From an uncultured Flavobacteriaceae bacterium (GTDB lineage Bacteria > Bacteroidota > Bacteroidia > Flavobacteriales > Flavobacteriaceae): 64,000 bases of DNA. The notes beneath the pieces are model-generated. The model did not search any database. It had not been told where the DNA came from and was given only the letters and a program-made list of their open reading frames with translations. The first letter of the stretch is position 1. Each line of letters opens with the position of its first letter. Location of the stretch: the NCBI GenBank assembly GCA_943842245.1, contig CALTAJ010000001.1:682001-746000 (forward strand), written 5' to 3'. A program made the translations under genes and the position numbers. Positions 15,826 to 23,354 of this stretch are shown in pieces.

Positions 15826-16038
15826 TCATTCTGATACACTTTGATTAATTAACCTCTTAACTTTAATATTACCCTTCATACTATTTTCCCACTCTATTAA
15901 ATCCTTTTCTGTTATGTATTTTGAATGAGTAGATACTTCTATCATCTTTAATCCTCTATTTCTTCTCCAATCTTCTATGGTTACTCTATCTACTCCATAG
16001 AGTTCCATTAAATCTTTTTTACTCAATCTTCTTTCCAT
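15826..16038 (-). CDS. small helix-turn-helix protein, excisionase-like
   Basis: A 70-residue protein with LSKKDLMELYGVDRVTIEDW followed by RRNRGLKMIEV and YITEKDLIEWENS. This is the winged-helix layout of MerR/excisionase-type DNA-binding domains (HTH_17-like). Position near attR, in the same island as the integrase, suggests a recombination directionality factor; this is inference. It overlaps the preceding 64-aa gene by 20 bp. Confidence 0.7.
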   Translation of the reverse strand: MERRLSKKDLMELYGVDRVTIEDWRRNRGLKMIEVSTHSKYITEKDLIEWENSMKGNIKVKRLINQSVSE

Positions 16039-16213
16039 ATACTTTTATCTCTTCTTTTTCTAATAGTTCTTTAAACGTCTTTCTATAAGTTTCTCTGTCT
16101 CCTGATATTCTGTACTTATCTATTTTATAGTAGAAGTTCTTAATTAGTTCTGATTTCTTTTTAAGTATATCTACCATATATCTTGCTTGTTCATCTGTTA
16201 TCTTTTCTTTCAT
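16019..16213 (-). CDS. 64-residue charged protein, unknown
   Basis: A small, highly charged, probably all-helical protein (KEKITDEQARYMVDILKKK near the N-terminus). I do not recognise a family. It is kept because it overlaps the HTH gene by 20 bp in a coupled arrangement and its composition is protein-like. It is the first gene of this two-gene operon; a long nested hairpin lies in its upstream region (16227-16293). Confidence 0.5.
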   Translation of the reverse strand: MKEKITDEQARYMVDILKKKSELIKNFYYKIDKYRISGDRETYRKTFKELLEKEEIKVYGKKIE

Positions 16214-16226
16214 ATTATTTCGTTTC

Positions 16227-16293
16227 AGAGTATTTTAAAAAACAGTAATAACCTCGTGCTTGTAATACTTAATCAGTTCGAGGTTGATACTCT
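16227..16293. other. nested long inverted repeat upstream of the HTH operon
   Basis: Outer arms AGAGTAT (16227-16233) and ATACTCT (16287-16293) enclose inner arms AACCTCG (16250-16256) and CGAGGTT (16279-16285) with a 22-base loop. All arms are perfect. It lies in the leader or promoter region of the minus-strand genes starting at 16213. It could be an RNA leader structure, a protein-binding site or a transfer-origin-like hairpin. Confidence 0.45.
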
Positions 16294-16672
16294 TTATTTT
16301 AAACTTTTCAGTTGATTTAAGTTAAGTAGTTATTAGATACAGTAATCCCCTTTGAGGGTTTTTACTCCTTTAGAATAGTGAGTTTTAAATTTCCTCTGAC
16401 CAGTTAGTTTTCATCCCCCATATCAGATTTATAGTAAAACCATTTTTGTAACTATTGGTGAAACCTTTTCCGTTATGTTTAGATATTATTTCAATCCCAC
16501 AGAATACTAACCAACTTCTAACCCTAATCCTTTCCCCATCTTCGTTTCCTCATCTATGGTTGTTGGATAAAGGGTGGTCTACTCTTAACCCCTATGATGG
16601 AGAGTAGGTTACATATATAAATATTAGAAACTTTAGAAAACGTAAAGAAAATGAGTTGAAAAAAGAAGAAAT
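16294..16672. other. 380-bp non-coding stretch near the right end
   Basis: No coding frame recognised. It contains one more hairpin, CTACTCT (16579-16585) with AGAGTAG (16601-16607). The rest shows no recognisable signal. Non-coding sequence beside attR is common in integrative elements. Confidence 0.4.
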
Positions 16673-16740
16673 AACTTTTGCCAAATCTAACAGAGGTTGG
16701 AACAAGATTTGTTCCAAATGGAACATTTTTTGTTCCAAAT
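16673..16740. repeat. right arm-type integrase sites with degenerate palindrome
   Basis: 16673-16698 is a degenerate copy of the 26-bp palindrome (shared core AAATCTAACAGA). Next comes a perfect 21-bp inverted repeat, TTGGAACAA-GAT-TTGTTCCAA (16697-16717), then a further TTTGTTCCAAAT at 16729-16740. The word TTTGTTCCAAAT is shared with 8895-8918 beside attL, supporting these as recombinase arm sites. Confidence 0.65.
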
Positions 16741-16800
16741 TAAGTATATTTTAATTTCTATATATCTGTATATCAATTATATATGATATTGGTTTTAGTA

Positions 16801-16813
16801 CTGGAGGTACCAC
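16801..16813 (+). other. attR core of the tRNA-Phe island
   Basis: CTGGAGGTACCAC is identical to 8828-8840 at the 3' end of tRNA-Phe. It is followed immediately by a tRNA-type terminator, as expected for the displaced original 3' flank of the tRNA gene. The island between the cores is about 7.97 kb. Confidence 0.85.
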
Positions 16814-16817
16814 TCTT

Positions 16818-16849
16818 AAACCCTTTAACTCAATGAGTTAAAGGGTTTT
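16818..16849 (+). terminator. original tRNA-Phe terminator, displaced by the island
   Basis: AAACCCTTTAACTCA pairs with TGAGTTAAAGGGTTT around one base, followed by TGTATTTT. It sits right after attR at the same distance as the element-borne terminator after attL. Confidence 0.7.
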
Positions 16850-16862
16850 GTATTTTAATAAC

Positions 16863-16888
16863 CATTTTGTGTACCATATTAGTGGTTC
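16863..16888. repeat. short repeat 3' of the S41 peptidase gene
   Basis: CATTTTGTGTACCA (16863-16876) is the inverse of TGGTACACAA seen at 18373-18382 on the other side of the gene. AGTGGTTC (16881-16888) recurs directly at 18352-18359. Confidence 0.45.
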
Positions 16889-16899
16889 TTTTTGTGTAT

Positions 16900-18285
16900 T
16901 TAGGGTAATTCATTTTCAATAATTTGATTAATTAGTTTGTCTGAAAACTTATTTGAAGTAAAGAAAGAATTATAAAATAAATTCTTGTTTTGAGGATACT
17001 CAAAATTAATATCAACTTCAATCCCTTCTCCTTCATATGTTTTGTTTTTTGTGTCCATGTAAACTTCATTTGACAAACTGTATTCCCAACCGTTGGGGAG
17101 TTGTTTCCATAAAAGTTCTGAAAAAATTCCATTTGTTTTAGAACCTAATCTTTTAAAATTGTTAAACCTCAAAGATCCTAGTACAAATATTTCTGTAGAA
17201 CTCGATGAAAAAGGGGAGGATAATAAATAAATCTTTTTATCACTCTTTTTTGAAGGTTTAATATGGTATTTCTGAACTGGAGTAAACCCATTTGGGGTTT
17301 TTGTTTTTACTGAAAAAATGTGTTTTCCATTCTTAATAAAATAACTAAGTAGTTTTAAAGAAACAGTTTCATAACCACCCCCATTAAATCTTAAATCAAT
17401 TATTATTGATGAGGTTTCATTTAAATCCTTTAAGATTTTATCCATAATAAACTCTACACCTAATGTTTCATTTTTAAATTGTTCCAAAGGTTGATAAGAT
17501 TGTTCCTTCACTTTATATAAACTATCAAATGTGATTGTGTTATCAATATTATTGGTTATATAGTTTGAAAATCCGTTCATGTCTCTAATCCCTATATACC
17601 CTATATTTCTATTTTTAATTACACCCCAACGAATTAAACCATTATTATAATTGAAGGGTGTTACAAGATATTTTTCTGAAATACTATCTAATATTTGATT
17701 TTTAGAATAAGTTCTTTTCTCCCTCTTTGTTTTTGGAGGTTGTTGGATTAATTCGGGAATATCAAGTCTTATGTGTCCGTCATTAAATTTGTCAACGATT
17801 TCTTTCAACAGCTTTCCAAAATCTTGTGAGGAGTTTAAAGAATTAATTTTTGGTAAATAAACCTTGTATACCTCTTCCCAATCTATTCCCCTTTTTTCAA
17901 AAAAACCATAGTTCCTACTAAAGGTTTCCCAGAAAGAATTAAAATTGATATCAAAAGAATTGTCCTTTTTGTTTTTACTGGAAATACCCTCTAAAGTAAC
18001 CTTGTTTATTTTTTTAAACCGATATTCAACAATTCCACCAGGATTTACAACAAGTAGGTTCTTTTTATAATCAATAACTTTAAATCTTCCTTCAAAATCA
18101 CCTTGAACTAATATTGAACATCCGTACTTATCAAAATTATAATAAGTGTAAGTTGTGTCCTTTATTTTCAAGATTCTGTCATATCCTTCTTGTTCCCAGA
18201 TTGTGTTTTTTATTTCCTTTTCTTGTGAAAAAGAAGATGACAATGAAAAGAATATTAAAACGAAACAAAAAACCTTTAAATACAT
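16900..18285 (-). CDS. secreted S41-family peptidase
   Basis: A 461-residue protein with a signal peptide (MYLKVFCFVLIFFSLSSSFS) and a tricorn/Tsp-type peptidase domain. Visible motifs are IIIDLRFNGGGYETVS, then the nucleophile region SSPFSSSSTEIFVLGSLR (about residue 365) and LGSKTNGIFSE. This matches the S41 Ser/Lys arrangement with the Ser in SSSTE. No PDZ domain is evident. Probably periplasmic or lipid-surface degradation of peptides; substrate unknown. It lies just outside attR and is bracketed by related short repeats. Confidence 0.82.
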   Translation of the reverse strand: MYLKVFCFVLIFFSLSSSFSQEKEIKNTIWEQEGYDRILKIKDTTYTYYNFDKYGCSILVQGDFEGRFKVIDYKKNLLVVNPGGIVEYRFKKINKVTLEGISSKNKKDNSFDINFNSFWETFSRNYGFFEKRGIDWEEVYKVYLPKINSLNSSQDFGKLLKEIVDKFNDGHIRLDIPELIQQPPKTKREKRTYSKNQILDSISEKYLVTPFNYNNGLIRWGVIKNRNIGYIGIRDMNGFSNYITNNIDNTITFDSLYKVKEQSYQPLEQFKNETLGVEFIMDKILKDLNETSSIIIDLRFNGGGYETVSLKLLSYFIKNGKHIFSVKTKTPNGFTPVQKYHIKPSKKSDKKIYLLSSPFSSSSTEIFVLGSLRFNNFKRLGSKTNGIFSELLWKQLPNGWEYSLSNEVYMDTKNKTYEGEGIEVDINFEYPQNKNLFYNSFFTSNKFSDKLINQIIENELP

Positions 18286-18351
18286 TTTACAAATAAATAA
18301 TAAGAAAACTAAACTCTCGTATAGAATCAGGTTTAATCATATAAATACACT

Positions 18352-18432
18352 AGTGGTTCACAAGGAGTCAAGTGGTACACAATGAGTACCATAATAAAAA
18401 ACAAATGGCACACAACGTGTACCATGTGTTTT
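18352..18432. repeat. three imperfect repeats 5' of the S41 peptidase gene
   Basis: GTGGTTCACAAGGAGT (18353), GTGGTACACAATGAGTACC (18372) and ATGGCACACAACGTGTACC (18414) follow a shared TGGnnCACAAnGnGTnCC pattern. The last two are also internally inverted (TGGTAC/GTACCA; GGCACAC/GTGTACC). They lie in the 223-bp gap between the S41 gene and the RmuC-like gene and may be operators or mobile-element ends. Confidence 0.5.
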
Positions 18433-18508
18433 GTAACTAATTGATAGTCAGTAAAAACTATCTTTTAATGGCGTCCAATATTACAATTCAATTATAAATG
18501 AAATTTAG

Positions 18509-19681
18509 CTAGTCTTTTTTTGGAGATAAAAGCTCTTTTTTTATTAAAGGATTTAGGGGATTAATATCTAACCTGTTAGCTTTATTCTTTTGATCTTCAA
18601 TTTCTTTTTTTAAACCAACTGTATTTTCAACTTTACCAGGTTTATCATATGCAATATTAAATGTTTGCCCAGCAACTTTATTTTTTATCTCTTCATAAAA
18701 GTCTTTGGGAACTAGAGTCCTCATTTGTTCTATTAAATTAACTGAATATTCTCCGATCTCAAGATTAATCCTTCCATTTCGGCCAATAAAATATGCAAAA
18801 TTAGATACTATACTTATCAAATTTTCTCTATCCCTAGGGTCAAGTTTCCCAGCTAAATCAATGTCCTCAATTTTTTTAAGAGAAACTAGTACTAGTTCTA
18901 TAGAGTCCTTTGCAATTACAAATACATTGAATCCACTCATTGTCATTCTTAACTGTGAAATATATTCTAGGGTATTTGATGGAACTACTAGAAAAATATC
19001 TTTTTTTACTTTTTCTTGATCAGTATATTTATTTAAAGTTTTAGCTTGAGATTTTATATAATCTGGAAAGTTATTTAAATCGTCTGTTTTTGGAGATTTT
19101 GCGTCAAAAATTATAAACTCTCCCGCGATTTCAATTGTATTGTCTGGTTTTTTTTCAAGAGAAGGATTCTTTATGTAATTAATTCTTAACCTAGAGCAAA
19201 GTCTTTCTAATTCTTCTTCGGTGTTTTTTTCATGGTCTTGCCATTGTCTTTTCATTTTTTCCACCTTTTCTTTCTCCCTAGATTCTTTTTCTTGAAGTAT
19301 TTTTTGTTCTCGATTCTCTACATTTTTAGTAGCCTGATTTAACTGGCCAATTGCATTGTTATGCTCTTCTGCCCTTTTTTCGTTTAATGATTTAAAACCG
19401 CTATTTTCATTGCTTAATTCGGTGTTTTGAGCTCTTAATATTTTTAATTCAACAGTGTTTTTTTCATTTGATTCTTTTATTGTATCTATCACTCTGTAAT
19501 TTTCTCCTATAGTCTTTTGAAGATCATTTATCTCTTTTTCTTGATTTATAATCTTTTTTTCAAGGAACTGAAATTCTGAAAAAGCATCAAAACTTAAACT
19601 CCTTATTTTAAACCATCTAAAAATTCTATCAAAAAAAGATATTTCTTTTATTAGGTTGAAAAACCTTTTTAATTCATCCAT
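18509..19681 (-). CDS. RmuC-like coiled-coil protein with a PD-(D/E)xK-type core
   Basis: A 390-residue protein. Residues 40-165 form a long charged coiled coil (FLEKKIINQEKEINDLQ onward). After it comes KKPDNTIEIAGEFIIFDAKS (PD near 178, DAK near 193), the PD...DxK arrangement of RmuC and other restriction-endonuclease-fold proteins, and then a LVVPSNTLEYISQL region like the RmuC core. It lacks the usual N-terminal membrane anchor of RmuC and its overall match is weak, so I call it RmuC-like. RmuC is linked to limiting DNA rearrangements. It is a single gene with AT-rich flanks. Confidence 0.6.
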   Translation of the reverse strand: MDELKRFFNLIKEISFFDRIFRWFKIRSLSFDAFSEFQFLEKKIINQEKEINDLQKTIGENYRVIDTIKESNEKNTVELKILRAQNTELSNENSGFKSLNEKRAEEHNNAIGQLNQATKNVENREQKILQEKESREKEKVEKMKRQWQDHEKNTEEELERLCSRLRINYIKNPSLEKKPDNTIEIAGEFIIFDAKSPKTDDLNNFPDYIKSQAKTLNKYTDQEKVKKDIFLVVPSNTLEYISQLRMTMSGFNVFVIAKDSIELVLVSLKKIEDIDLAGKLDPRDRENLISIVSNFAYFIGRNGRINLEIGEYSVNLIEQMRTLVPKDFYEEIKNKVAGQTFNIAYDKPGKVENTVGLKKEIEDQKNKANRLDINPLNPLIKKELLSPKKD

Positions 19682-19860
19682 AATACTTGAATAATTTTTT
19701 AATTCTTTTTAAGAAGATTTTTTTTTAAATAAAATCACTTATTAAAGTAAAAGTATTAAAAAGAGAGAAAATTATATAAAGTAAATTATTAAACTTTTAC
19801 CTACATAATGATCTATAATTTGATAAAAAAAGTGAATAAATTAAAAAATAAGAAGAAGTC

Positions 19861-20676
19861 TTAGTCAGGTTTTAACTTAAAGCGAAAAAGCCTTGGTTTT
19901 CCATTGTCCTCACTTTCAGAACTAATCCAAAATTCATCTTCATCAATAATTTTAACACCCTCAATTTGGGCAGGTTTTATGGGAATTAGGTAACGCTCAA
20001 GTTTAATTTTATCGTAACCATTTTTGACAAAATTTCTAATGGTATAGAAAAATTGATCTCCTTGAAAGTTATAACCTGTAAGAGCAATCAAATCTTTATC
20101 GTTATAGTAATCTGCAGCTGTAATTAGGGCATCACTATCAATTACTGCTTTAGGTGTCAAAACATAATCTCCCGCAACTTTTGGAAAACTATAAATTTCA
20201 GATTTTAAAGTTTTTCTATTTTTTGAAAACAACACCAAATGGTCTCCAACAACTGCAAGTGCTTCAGCATCATATTTATTTTTAAGTTCGCGAGAGAACG
20301 TGGTTTGTGATTGGTATCGAATAGAGATTTTTCCTTGAAGAAAAAAATCTTTATCTAAAATGTAAACTTTCAAATTTTCACGGGTTCCATAATTATTTCC
20401 CGTATCAGCTATATAGTAGTTTTCAGAATCTGCAGCGATGTCTTCCCAATCTTTGTTTTTAAGCTGATTAAGTTCAATCTCCATTATTTTCTCCCCTTCC
20501 TGATTTATTATATAAAGTTTTGGTTTGTCCCCAGAATCATTATGAGTAATTAAGTAATTTCCGAAAATCTCTAGTCCCGAAGTTTCCTCAACTGATTTTG
20601 ACATTTTGATAGTCTCAAATGATAATTGAGTAATCCCTTTTAGAGGTAAAAAAAGAAGAAGAATTAAAAATCTCAT
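19861..20676 (-). CDS. secreted beta-propeller-like protein, unknown
   Basis: A 271-residue protein with a signal peptide (MRFLILLLFLPLKGITQ) and repeated beta-strand segments. Noticeable motifs are SVEETSGLEIFGNYLITHND near the N-terminus, then KDWEDIAADSENYYIADTGN, a pattern found in Bacteroidota secreted proteins related to SdiA-regulated/esterase-like propellers. No catalytic residues can be assigned. It is divergent from the SGNH gene, with 95 bp between them that should hold both promoters. Confidence 0.6.
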   Translation of the reverse strand: MRFLILLLFLPLKGITQLSFETIKMSKSVEETSGLEIFGNYLITHNDSGDKPKLYIINQEGEKIMEIELNQLKNKDWEDIAADSENYYIADTGNNYGTRENLKVYILDKDFFLQGKISIRYQSQTTFSRELKNKYDAEALAVVGDHLVLFSKNRKTLKSEIYSFPKVAGDYVLTPKAVIDSDALITAADYYNDKDLIALTGYNFQGDQFFYTIRNFVKNGYDKIKLERYLIPIKPAQIEGVKIIDEDEFWISSESEDNGKPRLFRFKLKPD

Positions 20677-20771
20677 TATTAAATTTTTTTCTTACACAAG
20701 TTACCGAATAAATAATTAGATGAAAGCCCCTTTAAATTTTTATAAACTAAAAATTAATTCCTTTATTTTTA

Positions 20772-21467
20772 ATGACTCAAGCACATAAGATGAAAAAATT
20801 ATTGTTATACTATTATTTCTCGATTTTATTTAGTTTTATTTCTTGTCAAGAAAATGCATCTTCTACTTCTCAGTCATATCTCGCGATAGGTGACAATTAT
20901 ACTATCGGAGAAAGTATTCCTGAAAGTCAGAGTTGGCCAATACAATTGATAAAGCTTCTGTCAGAAAAAAATATTAATATCTCATCACCAAGAATTATTG
21001 CAAAAACAGGATGGACTACCGACGAACTAAAAACAGAGATAAATAATTCTACTCTAGATTATCCATATGATTGGGTGTCTCTTTTAATTGGTGTAAATAA
21101 TCAATATCGAGGAAGAAGTATACAGGAATTTAGAAAACAATTTGAAACCCTGCTTTCTGATGCAATTACTTTTAGTGGAAACAAAAAAAAAGTCTTTGTG
21201 ATTTCAATTCCTGACTGGGGTGTGATGCCATTTGCTGAGAATCTTGACAAAGAGCAAATTGCCACTGAAATTGATAACTTTAATCAAATTATTTATGAAA
21301 TTTGTGCTATTAAAGGGATTAATTTTATTGATATTACGCCCATATCAAGGATCGCCAAAACTCGCAATGATTTTATAGCAAACGACAGCCTTCATCCAAG
21401 TGGAATTCAATATACTGCTTGGGTCCAAAAAATCATTCCATTTTTTTTAAACTATAAATATGATTGA
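20772..21467 (+). CDS. SGNH/GDSL-fold lipoprotein with Asn at the nucleophile position
   Basis: A 231-residue protein with a signal and lipobox-like FSFISC, then the SGNH fold. Block I reads YLAIGDNYTIGE where active family members have GDS; block III reads LLIGVNNQYRGR; block V reads NDSLHPSGIQY with the Asp and His of the catalytic triad. Thus only the Ser is replaced (Asn42, codon AAT at 20895-20897; AGT would be Ser). It may be inactive, or use another mechanism. It overlaps kynU by 8 bp and is presumably cotranscribed. A second in-frame ATG at 20790 is also possible. Confidence 0.8.
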   Translation: MTQAHKMKKLLLYYYFSILFSFISCQENASSTSQSYLAIGDNYTIGESIPESQSWPIQLIKLLSEKNINISSPRIIAKTGWTTDELKTEINNSTLDYPYDWVSLLIGVNNQYRGRSIQEFRKQFETLLSDAITFSGNKKKVFVISIPDWGVMPFAENLDKEQIATEIDNFNQIIYEICAIKGINFIDITPISRIAKTRNDFIANDSLHPSGIQYTAWVQKIIPFFLNYKYD

Positions 21468-22713
21468 TTTATTAACTGCTCAAAAACTTGACAAAGAAGA
21501 TGTTTTAGCGGGTTTTAAAAACTATTTTGAAAACAACTCAAATGAAATATATTTAGATGGAAATTCATTAGGTAAACTTCCAAAAAAAACTCTTAAGATT
21601 TTACAAGAAACTATACAAGATCAATGGGGTAAAAAATTAATTCGGAGCTGGAACGAGACATGGCTTGACTTACCACTACGTTTAGCAAAAAAATATGGAG
21701 CTCTTCTTAATATTAAAAAAGAAGAAGTTATAATAGGAGAATCAACATCAGTTCGCCTATACCAAATTTTACATGCTCTTATAAACTCTAAAAAATATAC
21801 TAATAAATTAAGCTCTGACAATCTAAACTTCCCAACTGACCTCTACGTACTTGAGGGTTTAGTTAATGAATTTAACTTAGGAAGAGTAAACCTGATTAAT
21901 TATAAGCAGGAGATTATTGCTGATTTAAATCTTTTAAAAAAAAATATACAAAATCATCAAGGTATTTATTGTTTAAGCCTGGTTACATTCAAAAGTTCGT
22001 TTTTATATCCTATGAGGGATCTCAACTTATGGGCAGAAGAAAATAATAGTATTATAGTTTGGGATCTTAGTCACGCTATCGGAGCTGTAGAGATTGATTT
22101 AAAAGAAACTCAGACCAAGATCGCCTTAGGTTGTAGTTACAAATTTATGAATGGTGGTCCAGGTTCACCTGCATTTTTGTTTATTCAAAAAAAGCTTCAG
22201 GATTCACTCCATAATCCAATTAAAGGATGGTTTGGTCACCAAAATCCTTTTAATTTTGCTCCAAATTATCTTCCCGATTCAGGGATCAATAGATTTGCTT
22301 CTGGAACTACACAAGTATTATCAATGCAAGCTATGGAACCAGGAATAGACATAACTTTAGAAGCAGGGATTAAAAATTTGAGGAAAAAAAGCATTGAACT
22401 TTCAGAATTCTTTTTAAATGGCATAGAAGAAAAATTAATCCCATTGGGATTTAAAATTCAAAGCCCTTCAAATTCCAATTTAAGGGGGTCTCACTTGACT
22501 ATCTCTCACCCAGCTTCTTGGCAAATTTGTCAAGCCTTAATACAAGGGGAGTTAAAAGCCCTAAAAGTAATTCCTGATTATAGACCACCTAATTTATTAA
22601 GATTTGGAATTACCCCACTTTACACTTCTTATGAAGATTTATTTAGAGTTCTAATAAGAATTAAAGAGATTGTCTTAACGGAATCTTATAAAAAATTAAA
22701 AAAACAAAAGTAA
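21460..22713 (+). CDS. kynU: kynureninase
   Basis: A 417-residue PLP enzyme of the aminotransferase class V type. Features: IYLDGNSLGKLPKKT near the N-terminus, RSWNETWLDLP, WDLSHAIGAVEIDL (pocket Asp-His), the Schiff-base Lys in ALGCSYKFMNGGPGSPAFLF and the late RPPNLLRFGITPLYTSYEDL. It cleaves kynurenine or 3-hydroxykynurenine to (3-hydroxy)anthranilate and alanine. No other gene of tryptophan breakdown is next to it. Confidence 0.93.
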   Translation: MIDLLTAQKLDKEDVLAGFKNYFENNSNEIYLDGNSLGKLPKKTLKILQETIQDQWGKKLIRSWNETWLDLPLRLAKKYGALLNIKKEEVIIGESTSVRLYQILHALINSKKYTNKLSSDNLNFPTDLYVLEGLVNEFNLGRVNLINYKQEIIADLNLLKKNIQNHQGIYCLSLVTFKSSFLYPMRDLNLWAEENNSIIVWDLSHAIGAVEIDLKETQTKIALGCSYKFMNGGPGSPAFLFIQKKLQDSLHNPIKGWFGHQNPFNFAPNYLPDSGINRFASGTTQVLSMQAMEPGIDITLEAGIKNLRKKSIELSEFFLNGIEEKLIPLGFKIQSPSNSNLRGSHLTISHPASWQICQALIQGELKALKVIPDYRPPNLLRFGITPLYTSYEDLFRVLIRIKEIVLTESYKKLKKQK

Positions 22714-22740
22714 CTTAAATATCAAAGTTGAATTTATAAA

Positions 22741-22770
22741 AAAAGCCTTCGGGAATTATTCCCAAAGGCT
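22741..22770. terminator. bidirectional terminator between kynU and the SET gene
   Basis: AGCCTTcGGGAAT (22744-22756) pairs with ATTCCCaAAGGCT (22758-22770). On the minus strand it is followed by seven T residues, fitting the end of the SET gene transcript; kynU transcripts read the same stem. Confidence 0.7.
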
Positions 22771-22873
22771 ATAACCATAAACCAATTCATCATTGAAGAA
22801 TTGATATTACAAATTTATTAAAAAAAAATTAAATAATCTTTTCTATTTAAATTTAATTGACTGGGAGTTTAAA

Positions 22874-23242
22874 CTATTGTGTTACCTCGTACTCATGTTC
22901 CCAATTGGGATTTTCCAATTTATTAATTATGTATTTCACAGTAATCTCCTCTCCATCTAAAATATCTTTATTAGAAATTATTCTAATGTGCTTTAAGTTA
23001 CCGGCTTCCAGATCTTTTTCAGCAAAATTAGCGTCACAGTTAGGAATTTCATGATGGTTTATAAAGGCACCTAGAGGGAATCGAATATAATTATCAGGAA
23101 ATCGAGAATCAAAAACATGAGTAATTCCAAAATCAGTCCCAGCAGGTATATCCTTAATAGCAAAAAGACCCAAGCCTTCTATCTTGCTTGGTTTAATAGT
23201 TAAAAAATCAGGCAAAGGACGCCAACTGCTGTCTTTTATCAT
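22874..23242 (-). CDS. SET-domain protein
   Basis: A 122-residue protein that is a bare SET fold. IEGLGLFAIKDIPAGTDFG matches the N-SET strand pair, GAFINHHEIPNC matches the (N/I)NHS..PNC motif, and KDILDGEEITVKYI matches the GEELT.DY motif. SET enzymes transfer methyl groups from SAM to lysines. The central cysteine cluster is absent, and the final Tyr is in VKYI. Substrate in this bacterium is unknown. A single gene between kynU and a DUF2490 protein. Confidence 0.85.
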   Translation of the reverse strand: MIKDSSWRPLPDFLTIKPSKIEGLGLFAIKDIPAGTDFGITHVFDSRFPDNYIRFPLGAFINHHEIPNCDANFAEKDLEAGNLKHIRIISNKDILDGEEITVKYIINKLENPNWEHEYEVTQ

Positions 23243-23354
23243 TTAAATAGATTTAATAAGGATTCATATAAATATATTGAATTTACAAATATTCTCAAAG
23301 GATTACAAAATTGCTACGAGTTGACTTAAATTAAAGTTTCTCCGAATTAGGAGG

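Noticed and set aside
16863..18432. The S41 gene as an insertion sequence
   Set aside because: No transposase is encoded and the inverted words are short and unequal; kept only as repeats.
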